The position numbers were made by a program, and so were the translations under genes. Shown piece by piece: positions 1 to 10,209 of a stretch of DNA of 64,000 bases. The DNA comes from Lichina pygmaea (Eukaryota; Ascomycota; Lichinomycetes; Lichinales; Lichinaceae). The stretch covers positions 3,510,379 to 3,574,378 of the forward strand of contig OY730170.1 in assembly GCA_963422465.1 (NCBI GenBank). The letters run 5' to 3'. The stretch's first letter is position 1. Every line of letters begins with the position of its first letter. Under the pieces are notes generated by a model. It was given only the letters and a program-made list of their open reading frames with translations, made no database searches and was not told where the DNA came from.

Positions 1-1433
1 ATGAGCACGACCTTATCGAAGAGGTCGTACAGGCTCTCGCCGGCCTGGTACAGCGCGACGAGGGTCGAGACGTGGGCCATGTTGGTCAGGGTGCGCAGGC
101 TCTCGACGTACTCGAGCGCCGTGCTCGCGTCGAGCCCTCGGGTCGAGTTGTCCCAGCATTGCGTGCTGGCCTTGGTGATCATGGCCTCGGCGATCGAGAC
201 GCGCTTCTTCTCGCCGCCGGAGACGCCTCGGATCATGGAGTCGCCGAGCTTGGTGTTCAGCGTGTGCTCAATCCAGAAGAGCTTGGCGACGACGCGCAGG
301 AACTCGCGCACGTAGTCGGACCGGGTCTCGCCCTGCTCGCGCGAGTCCTTGCCCGGGGTGCGGGTGGTGAGGGCGAAGGTGAGGGTGTTCTTGACGGTGA
401 GGGTAGCGTAGTGCAGATCGTCCTCTGGGTTGTAGAGGACGTCGCCGCGATAGCTCTTCATCATCTCGGCGGCCGAGGCGCCGCCGTAGGTGACGTCGCC
501 GGACACGTCCTCGTAGCCGAACCTCTGGTTACCGAGCACCTTGAGAAAGGTCGAGCAGCCGCTGCCGGGCCGGCCCAGGACGAGCAGCATCTCGCCCGGC
601 CGCACGCAACCATTGAAGTCGTGCAGAAGGGTGCGAACGGGTGGTTTCGCGCCGGCGGCGCGCCTGGGCCCTTTCGTCACGAGGTTCTTGAGAAGGCGTG
701 GCAGGGACAGCAGCATGTCGCCGACGGTCGGCTGCAGGGCGGCGCCCAAGCCCATGCCCTTGACGGTCAGACCTCGGAAGATGAGGCCGACGTGTCGCGA
801 CCGCTCCTCCAATGAGTGCGCCTGACGACCGCGGCCGAACATGCGTGACATGAGGCGTTGGATCTCGGCGCGCGCCTGGTCGTCATCGCCGTTGTCGTCA
901 TCGGCCGTGGTGGTCGAACCCCTGCGACCGCTGACGTTCGTGCGTCGCTTGGAGAGGATCTTCATGATCTCATCCGGCGCGATCTCGCGACCGCTCTCAG
1001 TGCGCCGGAGCGCCGTCGCGTCGCGCTTCGAATCCTTCGTGCGAGCGGGCTCAATCGGCTGGAATCGCCTGCCGGCCGCCTCCTGCTCCACATCGATCGG
1101 CTCGTGAGACGACGAGGCATGGTCGATCTCGTCACGCTCTGGCCGCGCTGCGGAGACGGCCTCTGGCCGAACGACGCCGTTCTGAGAATCTGAAGGAGAC
1201 GGAACTGCTGTGCGATCGGCCGAGATTGGTTGGCTGTCTACAGGCGCGACCATCGGGTTGTCGCCGGGTGCCGGTCCCTCACCACCGGTCGATCTCGCAG
1301 CGACGGTAGAAGAATCGAGGGGGTCGGCTATCGTGGTGGGCATGCCGGTCGCATCGGCCGTTGCCTGAGCCCTGACCTCGGCCGTCGTCGCCGGGTAAGG
1401 ACCAAGACTCCCTTTCGCCGAATCCTCGGCCAT
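1..1433 (-). CDS. PDR/CDR-type ABC transporter, N-terminal part (leaves the window)
   Basis: Pleiotropic-drug-resistance (ABCG) transporter of the fungal plasma membrane, which exports drugs or lipids using ATP. Read on the minus strand from ATG at 1433 (ATGGCCGAGGAT), the frame stays open for about 477 codons to the window edge. A low-complexity N-terminus (about 1-230) is followed by the first nucleotide-binding domain: fungal-type Walker A GRPGSGCSTFLK near residue 287, then NPEDDLHYATLTVKNTL, the ABC signature VSGGEKKRVSIAEA near 402, and the degenerate Walker B region WDNSTRGLDASTALEY. The cysteine in Walker A is typical of NBD1 in this family. The N-terminal region before Walker A is longer than in yeast Pdr5, about 190 residues there. 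Membrane domains and NBD2 lie outside the window. Family assignment is firm; the substrate cannot be told. Confidence 0.93.
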   Translation of the reverse strand, partial: MAEDSAKGSLGPYPATTAEVRAQATADATGMPTTIADPLDSSTVAARSTGGEGPAPGDNPMVAPVDSQPISADRTAVPSPSDSQNGVVRPEAVSAARPERDEIDHASSSHEPIDVEQEAAGRRFQPIEPARTKDSKRDATALRRTESGREIAPDEIMKILSKRRTNVSGRRGSTTTADDDNGDDDQARAEIQRLMSRMFGRGRQAHSLEERSRHVGLIFRGLTVKGMGLGAALQPTVGDMLLSLPRLLKNLVTKGPRRAAGAKPPVRTLLHDFNGCVRPGEMLLVLGRPGSGCSTFLKVLGNQRFGYEDVSGDVTYGGASAAEMMKSYRGDVLYNPEDDLHYATLTVKNTLTFALTTRTPGKDSREQGETRSDYVREFLRVVAKLFWIEHTLNTKLGDSMIRGVSGGEKKRVSIAEAMITKASTQCWDNSTRGLDASTALEYVESLRTLTNMAHVSTLVALYQAGESLYDLFDKVVL

Positions 1434-2389
1434 GATCTCCAGGGTTGTGCCCTGCGTATCGCAGAGGAGCACAACAACGAGAGATTAGGAGGTAAACAAA
1501 CCGACGCCGACGATCTATGACGCAAGGAAGGTCGGCGCTCGCAAAGCGACGACAAGAGAGCTCCCCCGTCGCAACCACTATGATTCCAATTAGTGCTCGA
1601 GGGATGAGAGCAAAGGACGATGGGAGCGAGGACAGCAGCCTTTTCGGTGGGTATGAGCTAAAACGGCGTCCCAACGATGATTCCAGCTCATCGACGGAGG
1701 AGATGATAGATATATACAAGAGCTGTCCAAGCGGGAATCTTAGAGAGTCGAAAGGTCATCATCTCGTGTAGGAAGAGCCTACAGTAATCGTGATACCGTC
1801 GGAGAACGACTACGCCGACATCCGACACCGGACAACCGACACCGAGCCTTGTTTGGACTCGGACAATCGGAGCTTTTCCGGACACGGGAGCTTAGCCGGA
1901 GTGGTCGGACATCGGAGTTTAGTCTGACACCGAAGTAGCATCGGATATCGGAGCTTCGGTCGGACCGACTTTCGTCAACCACCGGCACTACGTGTAGATT
2001 ACTAACTATACGGCTACTGGGTCGGCCATGCTTTTTGAAAAACTACTATCTATTCGCAGAACCTGACAAAAATTGTCTCACACGCTATGCGTGTTGTATG
2101 TCCTGCGCTCGTGCGCTCCACCCACACTATTACCCGTGCCAAGAGGGGATATTACCCCGTTGGCCCTTAGCACGGGCAAGCCCAGGCACGTCACTAGCGT
2201 CTTACTTACATGCAGCGCGCAGGAAGTTGCGAGCTCCGACGTAGGTCTCGCTTAGCTCGGTGGGTAAGTTGCGAGCTCCGGACTTACCTAGCATGATCAA
2301 ATATGAAATGAGGGTTTTGAAGGATCACGTCTTATGACACATAGCTAGATGAGCCATAATAGCCAATAGTGTCCACTTATATGTATGTA
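1434..2389. other. Intergenic region upstream of the ABC transporter
   Basis: No convincing gene. Bases about 1800-1970 carry loose, degenerate repeats of a TCGGACA/CCGACA word. The rest is unremarkable and should include the ABC transporter promoter. Confidence 0.5.
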
Positions 2390-3429
2390 TGTAGGCCCGC
2401 GACGACTCAAACCTCCACGCGGTGCAGGCTGGGAACCTCGGGGCAGCGATGGCAGGCAGTCTCCCAAGCTGCTTGTAGTCACTGCACCGAGAGCTAATTG
2501 AGTCACCGGTCGAGCTGCTGGTGCCTGTGGAGCGACAGGCCTCCGGAGGTGTCACGCAGGCACCCTGGACGCCCCCGTGAAGTAACATCAGCAGAACAGA
2601 GGACTGCGACCAACCTGGTTATGAAAACCACCCGACGGATGTCTACCGTGTACGCTACAGCCTGAAGCCAGCCCTGCAGCTGGTGGATGTGAAGTCTAGG
2701 CATCTGACAGGGCACCTCTGGAGTAGTCAAGAGGAGTTCTCATCGCACACCCCCCTTCTAGCAGAGTCTCTAGCAGCTAATGCATCAAGGATCTTGTTCT
2801 AGGAGGGGAGTGATATCTGCACCGCGGCATTGTTAATCGAACAGGGGTTATGTGTTCAAGAAGGTGAGCAGGCAGCCCGGAGGAAGCCCGCCGCTCCAGT
2901 GCCTAAGGGCTGTGTGATAGCCAAAGTGCTGGCTTGATGGCTTTGCCTAAGGCCTTGCCACAGGTTCCCTTCAGACTGCCTGCGGACTAGGGCCAGGGCA
3001 CTGGAGATTCTCTGTTCGGAGGTTCTCTGTTCAGAGGTTCTCCAGTGGGTCACCATGTACAACCAGGGCCCCACAGGCAACAGCAGGCAGATTGAGACTT
3101 CTCCCTACTTGGTTAGTGGGCTGGAAAGGTGGTCCTGCAGGTGCTGGCATGGCCTGCAGGGTCCGTAGAGCCTGCGAGGCATGGTCAGCCTCTGTACGAG
3201 AGATCTACAGAGGTAACATGAAACAGTGAGAGCTGTGGGATGTGGCATATAATGGCAGTGATGGCAGTAGGGTCTGGGCCTACTTTGAGACTGTCTATAT
3301 GGCCTGAGAGGACGGAAGCGCATGCTGGTCCGTACAGAGTGCAGGCTCAGGCTGCAAATGACAGGCTCAAGGAGCAAACTACAGTTGGAGCGTGGGCTCC
3401 AGGCTGGCAACCCAGGCTCTGAAGCAGGA
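2390..3429. other. Unassigned DNA upstream of LINE copy 1
   Basis: No gene recognised; many stops in all frames. This may be the decayed 5' part of the LINE that ends at 4096, but no motif proves it. Confidence 0.35.
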
Positions 3430-4096
3430 CCTAGGGGTGAGCGTACACGGCGGAGCGCAAAAGGCCTCAGGACTGCGGGGAAGCGTGGCAGAGACCCTGC
3501 ACGGGATGTCGACTCTGCGCTATGCCTTGGCATAGCTTAACTGTGGCCGGATAAGATGCCATACCGGGCAACTCTCCGGCTCCGAGCTGGCCTCTCCAAA
3601 GTGCAGAGCAGTATCTTAACACAGATACGTACAGGTAAGGTCGGGCTGGCTGCCTTTCTTTGCAAGCGTCGAGTCCCTGGCTTTCCGACACCTGCCTGCA
3701 GCTGTGGGGCACAGTGGGAGACTGCCAAGCACATCATCCTAGACTGCCCACAGCTGCAGCGAGTACGCCGCAGTTTATACACTGTGGCTGCTACTACTGA
3801 CTATCAGGTGATGATATCACGCCCACGGCCCGTCGCCACCCTCACCTCGTGGATCCTACGCCACAGTGTCCTTCCCCAGTTCTCCTGGACTCAGGAGCAG
3901 CTGGAGACTAGCTACTAGCCAGTCACCCCCCCATGTTCCACAGACTACTCGATAGGATAGCACTGCCTTAGGTGCTGCAGGGAGAGGTTTTTTTACTCTT
4001 TGGAGTTTTCCTAGCCTAATTCTATAGTTGACCCGGCATAGCCTAGATACACTAGAGCTAGAACGGTGTAGGAATTCAATCAATCAATCAATCAAT
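3430..4096 (+). mobile_element. LINE-type non-LTR retrotransposon, 3' end (copy 1)
   Basis: 5'-truncated, decayed LINE. A frame at 3556-3918 encodes the end of ORF2: the motif RTGKVGLAAFLCKRRVPGF, then a CxC...HxxxxC knuckle (CSCGAQWETAKHIILDC), then a short tail. The 3' UTR ends in (CAAT)n at 4077-4096, the expected simple-repeat tail. The same ORF end and 3' UTR recur at 57280-57718, so these are two copies of one family. The true 5' limit is not clear. A low-complexity ATGTATGTA at both 2381 and 4095 could be a target duplication, which would make the element about 1.7 kb. No reverse-transcriptase motif could be read upstream. Confidence 0.75.
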
Positions 4097-4112
4097 GTAT
4101 GTACTGTATGTA

Positions 4113-4616
4113 CTCTCGGCCCGCGCCAGAAGTACTCGCAATCATTTGTATGGGTGCAACAAAAGTCGTGAGAGACCACCACATTCCCCTCCCGACAAAG
4201 TCGTGGTCACCATTGTCAACTTCTAAGTCTCACAATCATTCCTCTCCCTAATCTGAGCTGTTATCACTTTCTTCTCTGCTCTTCTTTATCTCCTCCAGGT
4301 TCTCAAGTCTTACTGTACAGTACTCAGTCCATCTTCCAATATAATAATCTACAGAATATGGCGAGGAATCCACTTAATCTACTCCTTAATCCAGGGCTGA
4401 TCCTATTCTCTCCAAGCCTTTAGCTATACTCTTATCATATTTTCCTTTGTCCCTGATGCACCATGCTTTGTTGTTGTACCTTTCAGAAAAGGCTACCCAT
4501 GGCTTAACTGTGTTCGGGCAGTGTTGATGTCAGGGTCGGTGTTGGTGGTTTGGGCAGTGGTCTACAGTCTCATTACTTTTTGGTGGGATTGCGAATACTT
4601 CTGGTGCGGGCCTCCG
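4113..4616 (-). mobile_element. Internally deleted Tc1/mariner element (same family as 19863-28169)
   Basis: About 504 bases flanked by TA on both sides (4111-4112, 4617-4618). The ends are inverted repeats sharing GGCCCGC, then CCAGAAGTA, then TCGCAAT, and they match the ends of the full-size element at 19863-28169 with the same sub-terminal sequence (TTTGTATGGG, then GCAACAAAAGTCG). Read on the minus strand, the middle resembles the last part of that transposase (for example GATTAAG, then GATTCCTC, then CATATTCT, compared with GATTAAG, GATTCCTC, CACATTCA). Most of the transposase is absent, so this is a non-autonomous, MITE-like derivative. It lies 16 bases downstream of LINE copy 1 and just upstream of the sirtuin. 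Confidence 0.8.
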
Positions 4617-4856
4617 TACTTCCGTACTTCGTACCTGCTATACGTACCCTTTCAAGCCGGTGATGTCCGGTGCCACGGCGGCTTACTAAGCTCTCACCAA
4701 AGCGATTATGTAATGCGGTACGTACGTACCTTACAGTACGGTACTGTACGAGGTACAGTAGGGTTTTGACTCTTCGAGTAGTCCAACGGGGCAAGCTCTC
4801 TCTCCAAAAAATATCCACGACCCTCGCCTGCCCCGGTGCCCTCTCACCCAGCAACG

Positions 4857-6169
4857 ATGCTCTCACCCACGGAGATCGAGTCTTTCACGACGCACCTCCG
4901 GTCGTCGCACCGGATCATGGCCCTCATCGGCGCCGGCCTGTCAGCGTCGTCGGGGCTGCCGACGTTCCGAGGAGCCGGCGGTCTCTGGCGGAACCACGAC
5001 GCCATGAGCCTGGCCACGCCCGAGGCCTTCGACGCCGATCCCGTGCTCGTCTGGCAGTTCTACAGCCACCGCCGGCACATGGCGCTGCGGGCTCGCCCGA
5101 ACGCGGCACACCATGCGCTCGCCGGGCTGGCCAGGAGGAAGAATGGCTTTGTCACGTTGACTCAGAATGTTGATGGTACCTACTTTTTGTTTTTATCTAT
5201 TTGTTTCGCACTCTACTGTAGTCTTGTCTTGTTGGCTTTCAGGTGGGCTTTTGGTACGGTTCGGCTAGGTACTTTCTGCGAATTGTGGATCACTTGTCAG
5301 AGGTTCTTCATCAAGAGGAGAGTTTCTGGTAGATCCTGTTCATGTCTTATATGCCTTCTTTTCTACATGATGACATCTACTATCAAGCAGCTGCTCGATT
5401 GATTACGTCAAGATGCAGAGAGACTACTGGAGATTTCTGATACTGTTTGATGGTCTTGTTTTTATTTGGACTGGTTGGAAGTGGTGCATGAACAGCGAGT
5501 CTAACCTGTTGTCATTCTTGCCTGGCTATGGGCCTCTCGCAGCGCGCTAAACATCCGCCGGAGCAACTACACCTGTTACACGGGTCGTTGTTCAACATCA
5601 AGTGCACTTCATTCTACTGCGATTATCATGAGGAGAACAACACAACAGACCCTATCGTGCCTGCTTTGGCGATGCCGGAGAACGAAGGAGGCGTCGAAGA
5701 TCCGACGACAACAACAGCTCAAAGGAGAGACGATGCCAACCCAGATCACCCGACACGGTCTCGGCCGAAACCTACGATAAGAGATCTCCCTCACTGTCCC
5801 CGTTGCCGAGACGGTCTATTACGCCCCGGCGTCGTATGGTTCGGCGAGATGCTTCCAGATCGGGTCATGCACGACATCGACAGGTGGATGAGCGAGAGCA
5901 AGACGATCGACCTGATGCTCGTCATCGGGACCAGCGCCAAGGTGCATCCGGCAGCTGGGTACGTGGAGCTGGCGAGAGCGAAGGGGGCGCGTGTCGCCGT
6001 GATCAACATCGATCCCGACGATGCCAATGCAAGCCTCGACGGGCTTCGGAAGAATGATTGGTTCTTCTGTGGCGACGCCTCGGAGGTAGTGCCGAGGATA
6101 TTTGAGGGGGTCATCGGGAAGCCGAGCGAGAGCGAGACTGAGAGCGAGAAGGCATCTGGATCTGGATGA
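4857..6169 (+). CDS. SIRT5-like (class III) sirtuin, NAD-dependent lysine deacylase
   Basis: NAD-dependent protein deacylase. Exon 1 is 4857-5175. ATG 4857 is preferred because the upstream in-frame codon at 4836 is GTG. It holds the NAD motif GAGLSASSGLPTFRG, then FYSHRR, whose Tyr-x-x-Arg is the succinyl/malonyl-recognition pair of SIRT5 and CobB, and TQNVDG. Exon 2 gives LSQRA, the catalytic His in LLHGSLF, zinc cysteines (KCTSFYC and HCPRC), RPGVVWFGE, and GTSAKVHPAAGY. It ends at TGA 6167-6169. The intron starts at 5176 (GTACCT). The acceptor expected from homology (exon from 5532) reads GG instead of AG, although a CTAAC branch-like word stands at 5501. AG at 5494-5495 is the nearest in-frame alternative and would insert 12 residues. 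Protein about 320 residues. Function likely, splicing unresolved. Confidence 0.85.
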
Positions 6170-7160
6170 TATTATGACGACCGTGACGATGACGATGACG
6201 ACGACGACGGATCATGGCGTCATGACGGTGACGATGACGATGACGATGACGATGAAAATAGACGATAACGAATAATGGCAGAATGGCGACAGAGGTGGTG
6301 GCGGTCTTGAAGATGATCAGCTGGGATAGTAGCTGCCCGATGGACATGCTTGGACCCTACAGCAGGGGTCGCAAGTACCTTTTACAGCACTCAATATCAC
6401 TGCCCTCGACTCGAACATCGCTCTTCACTATTCTACGACAATGTTCAACAATCTTTTACTGACGTACGTGCTCGATCATCAAGTAGACTATTTTCTTTAA
6501 CTTAAAACAGTGTTATATTCGACTACAAGTAACTACACAAGATCACTTCTACAGCTCTTTCTCTGGATACAAACCACTGTCTGGTCCATGGCACAATACT
6601 CCAAAGTATTTACAGTCCACAGTCCACAGTCCACAACCCACAATCCACCAGCTTGGTCCACAGTCTGTAATTAACAATCCACAGGGCTCAATCCACAGTC
6701 CACGATGCACAACCCACAAGCCTCATTCCACAGTTCACCACCCACAAGCCCAAATCTACAGCCATGATCTAACAATCCACAGTCCAACCTCAAACTTCCA
6801 CCCTCCATCCTCACCGACCAACCATTTCAAATTCAAGACAAGAAACTCTTCTCGTTGAATCATCAACACCAACGAGCGCAGACCATCATGTCTGTACTTG
6901 TCAATCAGACGATAAAGGTCACACACCTCTCTTCAGAGATTGGGTTGCATGAGCACATGTTACTCACAATTCATTCCTTCGTTCACTCATCTAATCCATC
7001 GCCTTTATTTTTTCCGCGGCATATATTAGCTCCCCACACATACCCTCCCCCTCCCGCTCCCCCTCCTCGTTTTCTTCCCCCTCTTCTCTCATCCCTGCCC
7101 TCTCTCAAACTAAAGAAGAAGATTCATCAGGATATAGTAGTACAAGACTGAGAAAAGAAG
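6170..7160. other. Convergent intergenic region (sirtuin / MED7)
   Basis: No gene seen. 6180-6260 is GACGAT-rich simple sequence continuing the sirtuin 3' end. 6600-6790 is a run of imperfect CCACAGTCCACA-type repeats. 7040-7110 is pyrimidine-rich. Confidence 0.5.
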
Positions 7161-8392
7161 CTAGTTATCTATGGTCCTGCGTAGAGCGTCCCATATCATT
7201 CGTTCTCTTTGTAATCTTTTCCTTTCTGCTCTTCTTGCTGCTCTCGTGAGCTGTGGCTCGTCTGCCGCGGCGCCTTTTGCGATTCTTGCTACTGCTGCTG
7301 CTGCTCCTCCTGGTGTACTGCCATCAGCAGATGAAGAACAAGAATCTCGTCCGAAACTAGCGTCCGTGTTGCCCCGACGTTTCTTCTTGTCCGACTGAAG
7401 ATCACGGTCGGCGCTGACGTCCTGACGGCCTAGATCTCGAAGTACGGCCTCGACGCGGCTCTTCGTCTCGTATATTCCTTGCGTCTCGGCCCGGGTCCGT
7501 CGTAGCTGCTCTTCCATGAGCACGATCAGCGTCTCTCGCGCCTGGTGCGGGCGGTATTCGTTCACCAGGTGGTGTGCGTTGATAAATAGTGTGCGTATAT
7601 GTTCCATTTTCCGGCCGTACTTGAAGAGATGTTAGTTCGAGGAAGGGAGGGGGGGGACGAGAGAGGAGCTCGGGAGTGAATATGCCGGCATCGGGGGCAG
7701 GTACCTGCGAAGCATCGACGCTCAGAACCCCGACTAGCTCCAGAAAATTCAGCAACAGACTCTTCGCCACCTTCTGCAGATGGAATGCCCGATCTAGCGT
7801 CCATTCTGACTGCGTGCCGTCGGCGAAGACACCAGGTTCAGCTGCCGCATTTGTGTTGGCGTCAGGGCCATCTTTATCTTCAACTGGCGCCTGATCAAAG
7901 CCAGAAGGATATAGTTGCTCTATTCCTTGTTCTTCGAGAGCTGGTAGGACATCAACAACCTGTTCCCGCGCGTCGCCATCCACGGATCAGCCGATCTAAA
8001 TCAATATGGATGATTTGGTGATGGATGAGAAGAGAGCGATGGCTGATCTCCCTCACGCTGTAAGAGTCTCCGAAGCTTCGATAGATCCCCGCGGTTGGAG
8101 GAGCAGGCGGAACGAGGTATTGCAGCTCTGGAGGCAGGTCTTTAGTAGCCGGTGACTTTCCAGATGAACTCTCATCACCGACGCCATCGTAGTCCTGTCC
8201 AGTGGAAGTCCCTGCATTCTTGTCGCCATCGTCTTGTCCGAGCTGCTGCCGTGTCCGCGAGTGCTGGAGTTGTTTCAGTCGTGCGAGGTTGTCAGCGGTA
8301 AAAGATTTATAGAAGGGCGGTGGAGCTGGAAAGGCCGCCGACAGTACGTTCGCTTTGTGCTGCCCTTCCGGCTGATGGGATGGATCTGCCAT
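7161..8392 (-). CDS. MED7: Mediator complex subunit 7
   Basis: Middle-module subunit of Mediator, the bridge between activators and RNA polymerase II. Exons on the minus strand: 8392-8057, 7959-7705, 7619-7161, giving 349 residues. All junctions are canonical and in phase. Exon 1 carries [20 protein letters not shown] near the N-terminus and [14 protein letters not shown], then YRSFGD. Exon 2 begins [18 protein letters not shown] and ends with the helix [20 protein letters not shown]. Exon 3 has the hallmark [20 protein letters not shown], then RETLI, and a basic Ala-rich tail. The spacer regions are longer than in yeast Med7 (about 220 residues), as in other filamentous fungi. It is divergent from the lipid phosphatase, starts 248 bases apart. 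Confidence 0.95.
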
Positions 8393-8640
8393 GTTTCAAA
8401 ATGCAGTGCTTGAACACGAGGTCAAGGTCGGGCGATACCGGCGGAGCTTGTCGGGTCGTGCACTTTCGGGCCGAGGTGATACGTATGTACCGATACCGTA
8501 CCGTACCGTACTGATTAGACCGGCATTCGGAGCTACTTTGAACCGAACTCATCGGCAGAGTAACATCGATGAGCACATCTCTTCTGTACAGTAATTGCTC
8601 GATGCGCTCTCGACCCGCTCATACCAGTTAATTTGAGAGA
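8393..8640. promoter_or_regulatory. Shared divergent promoter, MED7 / PAP2 phosphatase
   Basis: The 248 bases between two divergent start codons must hold both promoters. They contain GTAC-rich words around 8483-8512 (CCGTACCGTACCGTACTG). No specific factor site is claimed. Confidence 0.5.
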
Positions 8641-10209
8641 ATGATAGACCGCATTGCCCGGTGCTGGCGGGTAAGTTGCTCGAGCCGTTGTCCATTTCAG
8701 ACCGCGATCCGTTCCCATGGCTTTTGCTAACGGTCAGTGGGTTCATTTTTAGAGATCCTATGCGCCGGACTATGTCGGAATCATCATCATCCTCATCGGC
8801 TATCTACTGGTACGAGTCTTCGGAAAAGGGTTCAATTGCAAAAAATTGCAATTGATCCGTTCCGCCATTCGAGGCTCTACGGCTAAGGGATACCTGCCCG
8901 GATCTACCGGCTTAGATGCAATTCTTCCTCGAGCCTTTCCATCGCATGTTTTCGCTCGACAATCTCGCCATACAATACCCTCATGCCGAGGTGGAACGGG
9001 TCCCTGTCCGTACGTCCTGCGCCATTGGAAGTGGCGATTGGGCCTTTGACCCCATGAAGTTCGAAAAGGTCTAGAGGTAAAAGCTAATTGGAGGTGTCGA
9101 TCATCCACGTAGTTTGGCTGTTTATATATGCGAGCGGCGTTCCGCTTGCGATCCTCTTGCTGTGGACTGTCGTATTCAGACCTGGTGGACACCAGGTGCA
9201 TGTTACATTCATCGGACTGCTGATTAGGTGGGCCTTCTTCTGTCTTATGTGTGACCAGGCTCGTACAGAATAGAAAATAGCTAACTTGATGTTCTTGGGC
9301 AGTTTACTATTAACCTCATTTTTGACTGATGTCAGTCCCGGCAATATACCAATGGAGTAGAAGTAGATCTAGATACTAACTATGGACTAGATCATCAAGA
9401 ATTCCGTCGGCAGACCACGACCTGATCTCATCGACCGTTGCAAACCGGTTAGACACACACACCTTTTCATTTTATTCTTGTCGATCTAATGGTATTGCCA
9501 AATAGAGGAAAGGCTCGCCTGAACATCACCTGGTGACCTTCGAGATCTGCACGGAGACGAACCATCACGTTCTTCATGATGGTTGGAGGAGCTTTCCAAG
9601 CGGACATAGTAGTTTTGGGTTCAGCGGGCTTGGTTATCTCTCACTGTATGGTCATCTCTCATCTCTCAATCTTCTCAGCCACTTTCAGATCCACTCTCAT
9701 CGCTCCAAGGAGTCTCCGTCTAAATCGAGGACAGATTTCTTCTGGGCCAGTTACACGTCTTTCGCCCTCAGGCCGACCTGGCCAGGGTTTTGGTCGGTTT
9801 CTCCCCTTTGCTCGGTGCCGCTCTGATCGCCATGTCTCGGTGCGAGGACTATCGACACGATGCGTACGATGTCACTGTCGGCTCATTGTTGGGAGCGTCT
9901 ATTGCATACTTCTCATATCGAAGATACTACCCCCAGCTACGTTCGTCCTGTTGCCACGTTCCTTTCCCTAGCCGTGCCAGTGTTGATGCCTTCCCTGTGA
10001 GGAGCACCCATACACAGTCAAGGCGCAGACAGAACGGTCGAAGCATGAACGAAGGATTCGCCCTTGGTAGCGACGATAGTGACGACGATGGAGGTCATCG
10101 GCAAGCTGATAGTGACGCAAGTGGACGTGGACCAACGAGCGAGGAAGCTGTGCCTCTGCAGACTCTACGAACCAAGAGAGAGAGGGATCTTGAACAGGGA
10201 CTAGAATAG
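8641..10209 (+). CDS. PAP2-family lipid phosphatase (DPP1/LPP-like)
   Basis: Integral membrane phosphatase acting on phosphatidate, lysophosphatidate or diacylglycerol pyrophosphate. Eight exons: 8641-8670, 8753-8809, 8916-9009, 9113-9227, 9303-9330, 9391-9447, 9506-9645, 9735-10209. All GT-AG, in phase, with branch sites such as GCTAAC and ACTAAC; 331 residues. Three PAP2 motifs are intact: KNSVGRPRP (Kx6RP, about residues 111-119), FPSGHSS (about 156-162), and SRCEDYRHDAYD (SRx5Hx3D, about 208-219). Hydrophobic segments include YVGIIIILIGYLL, WLFIYASGVPLAILLLW and VLVGFSPLLGAALIAM. The acidic Ser/Asp-rich tail after about 245 is probably cytosolic. Very short exons (30 and 28 bases) were placed by homology to fungal relatives. 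DPP1 versus LPP1 specificity cannot be decided. Confidence 0.92.

Noticed and set aside
72-815. Long plus-strand frame over the ABC transporter
   Set aside because: Shadow frame. The minus strand carries Walker A, signature and Walker B motifs in order.
2381-4103. ATGTATGTA direct repeat as a LINE copy 1 target duplication
   Set aside because: The word is low-complexity and overlaps a simple-repeat tail; chance is likely. Mentioned only as a possibility.
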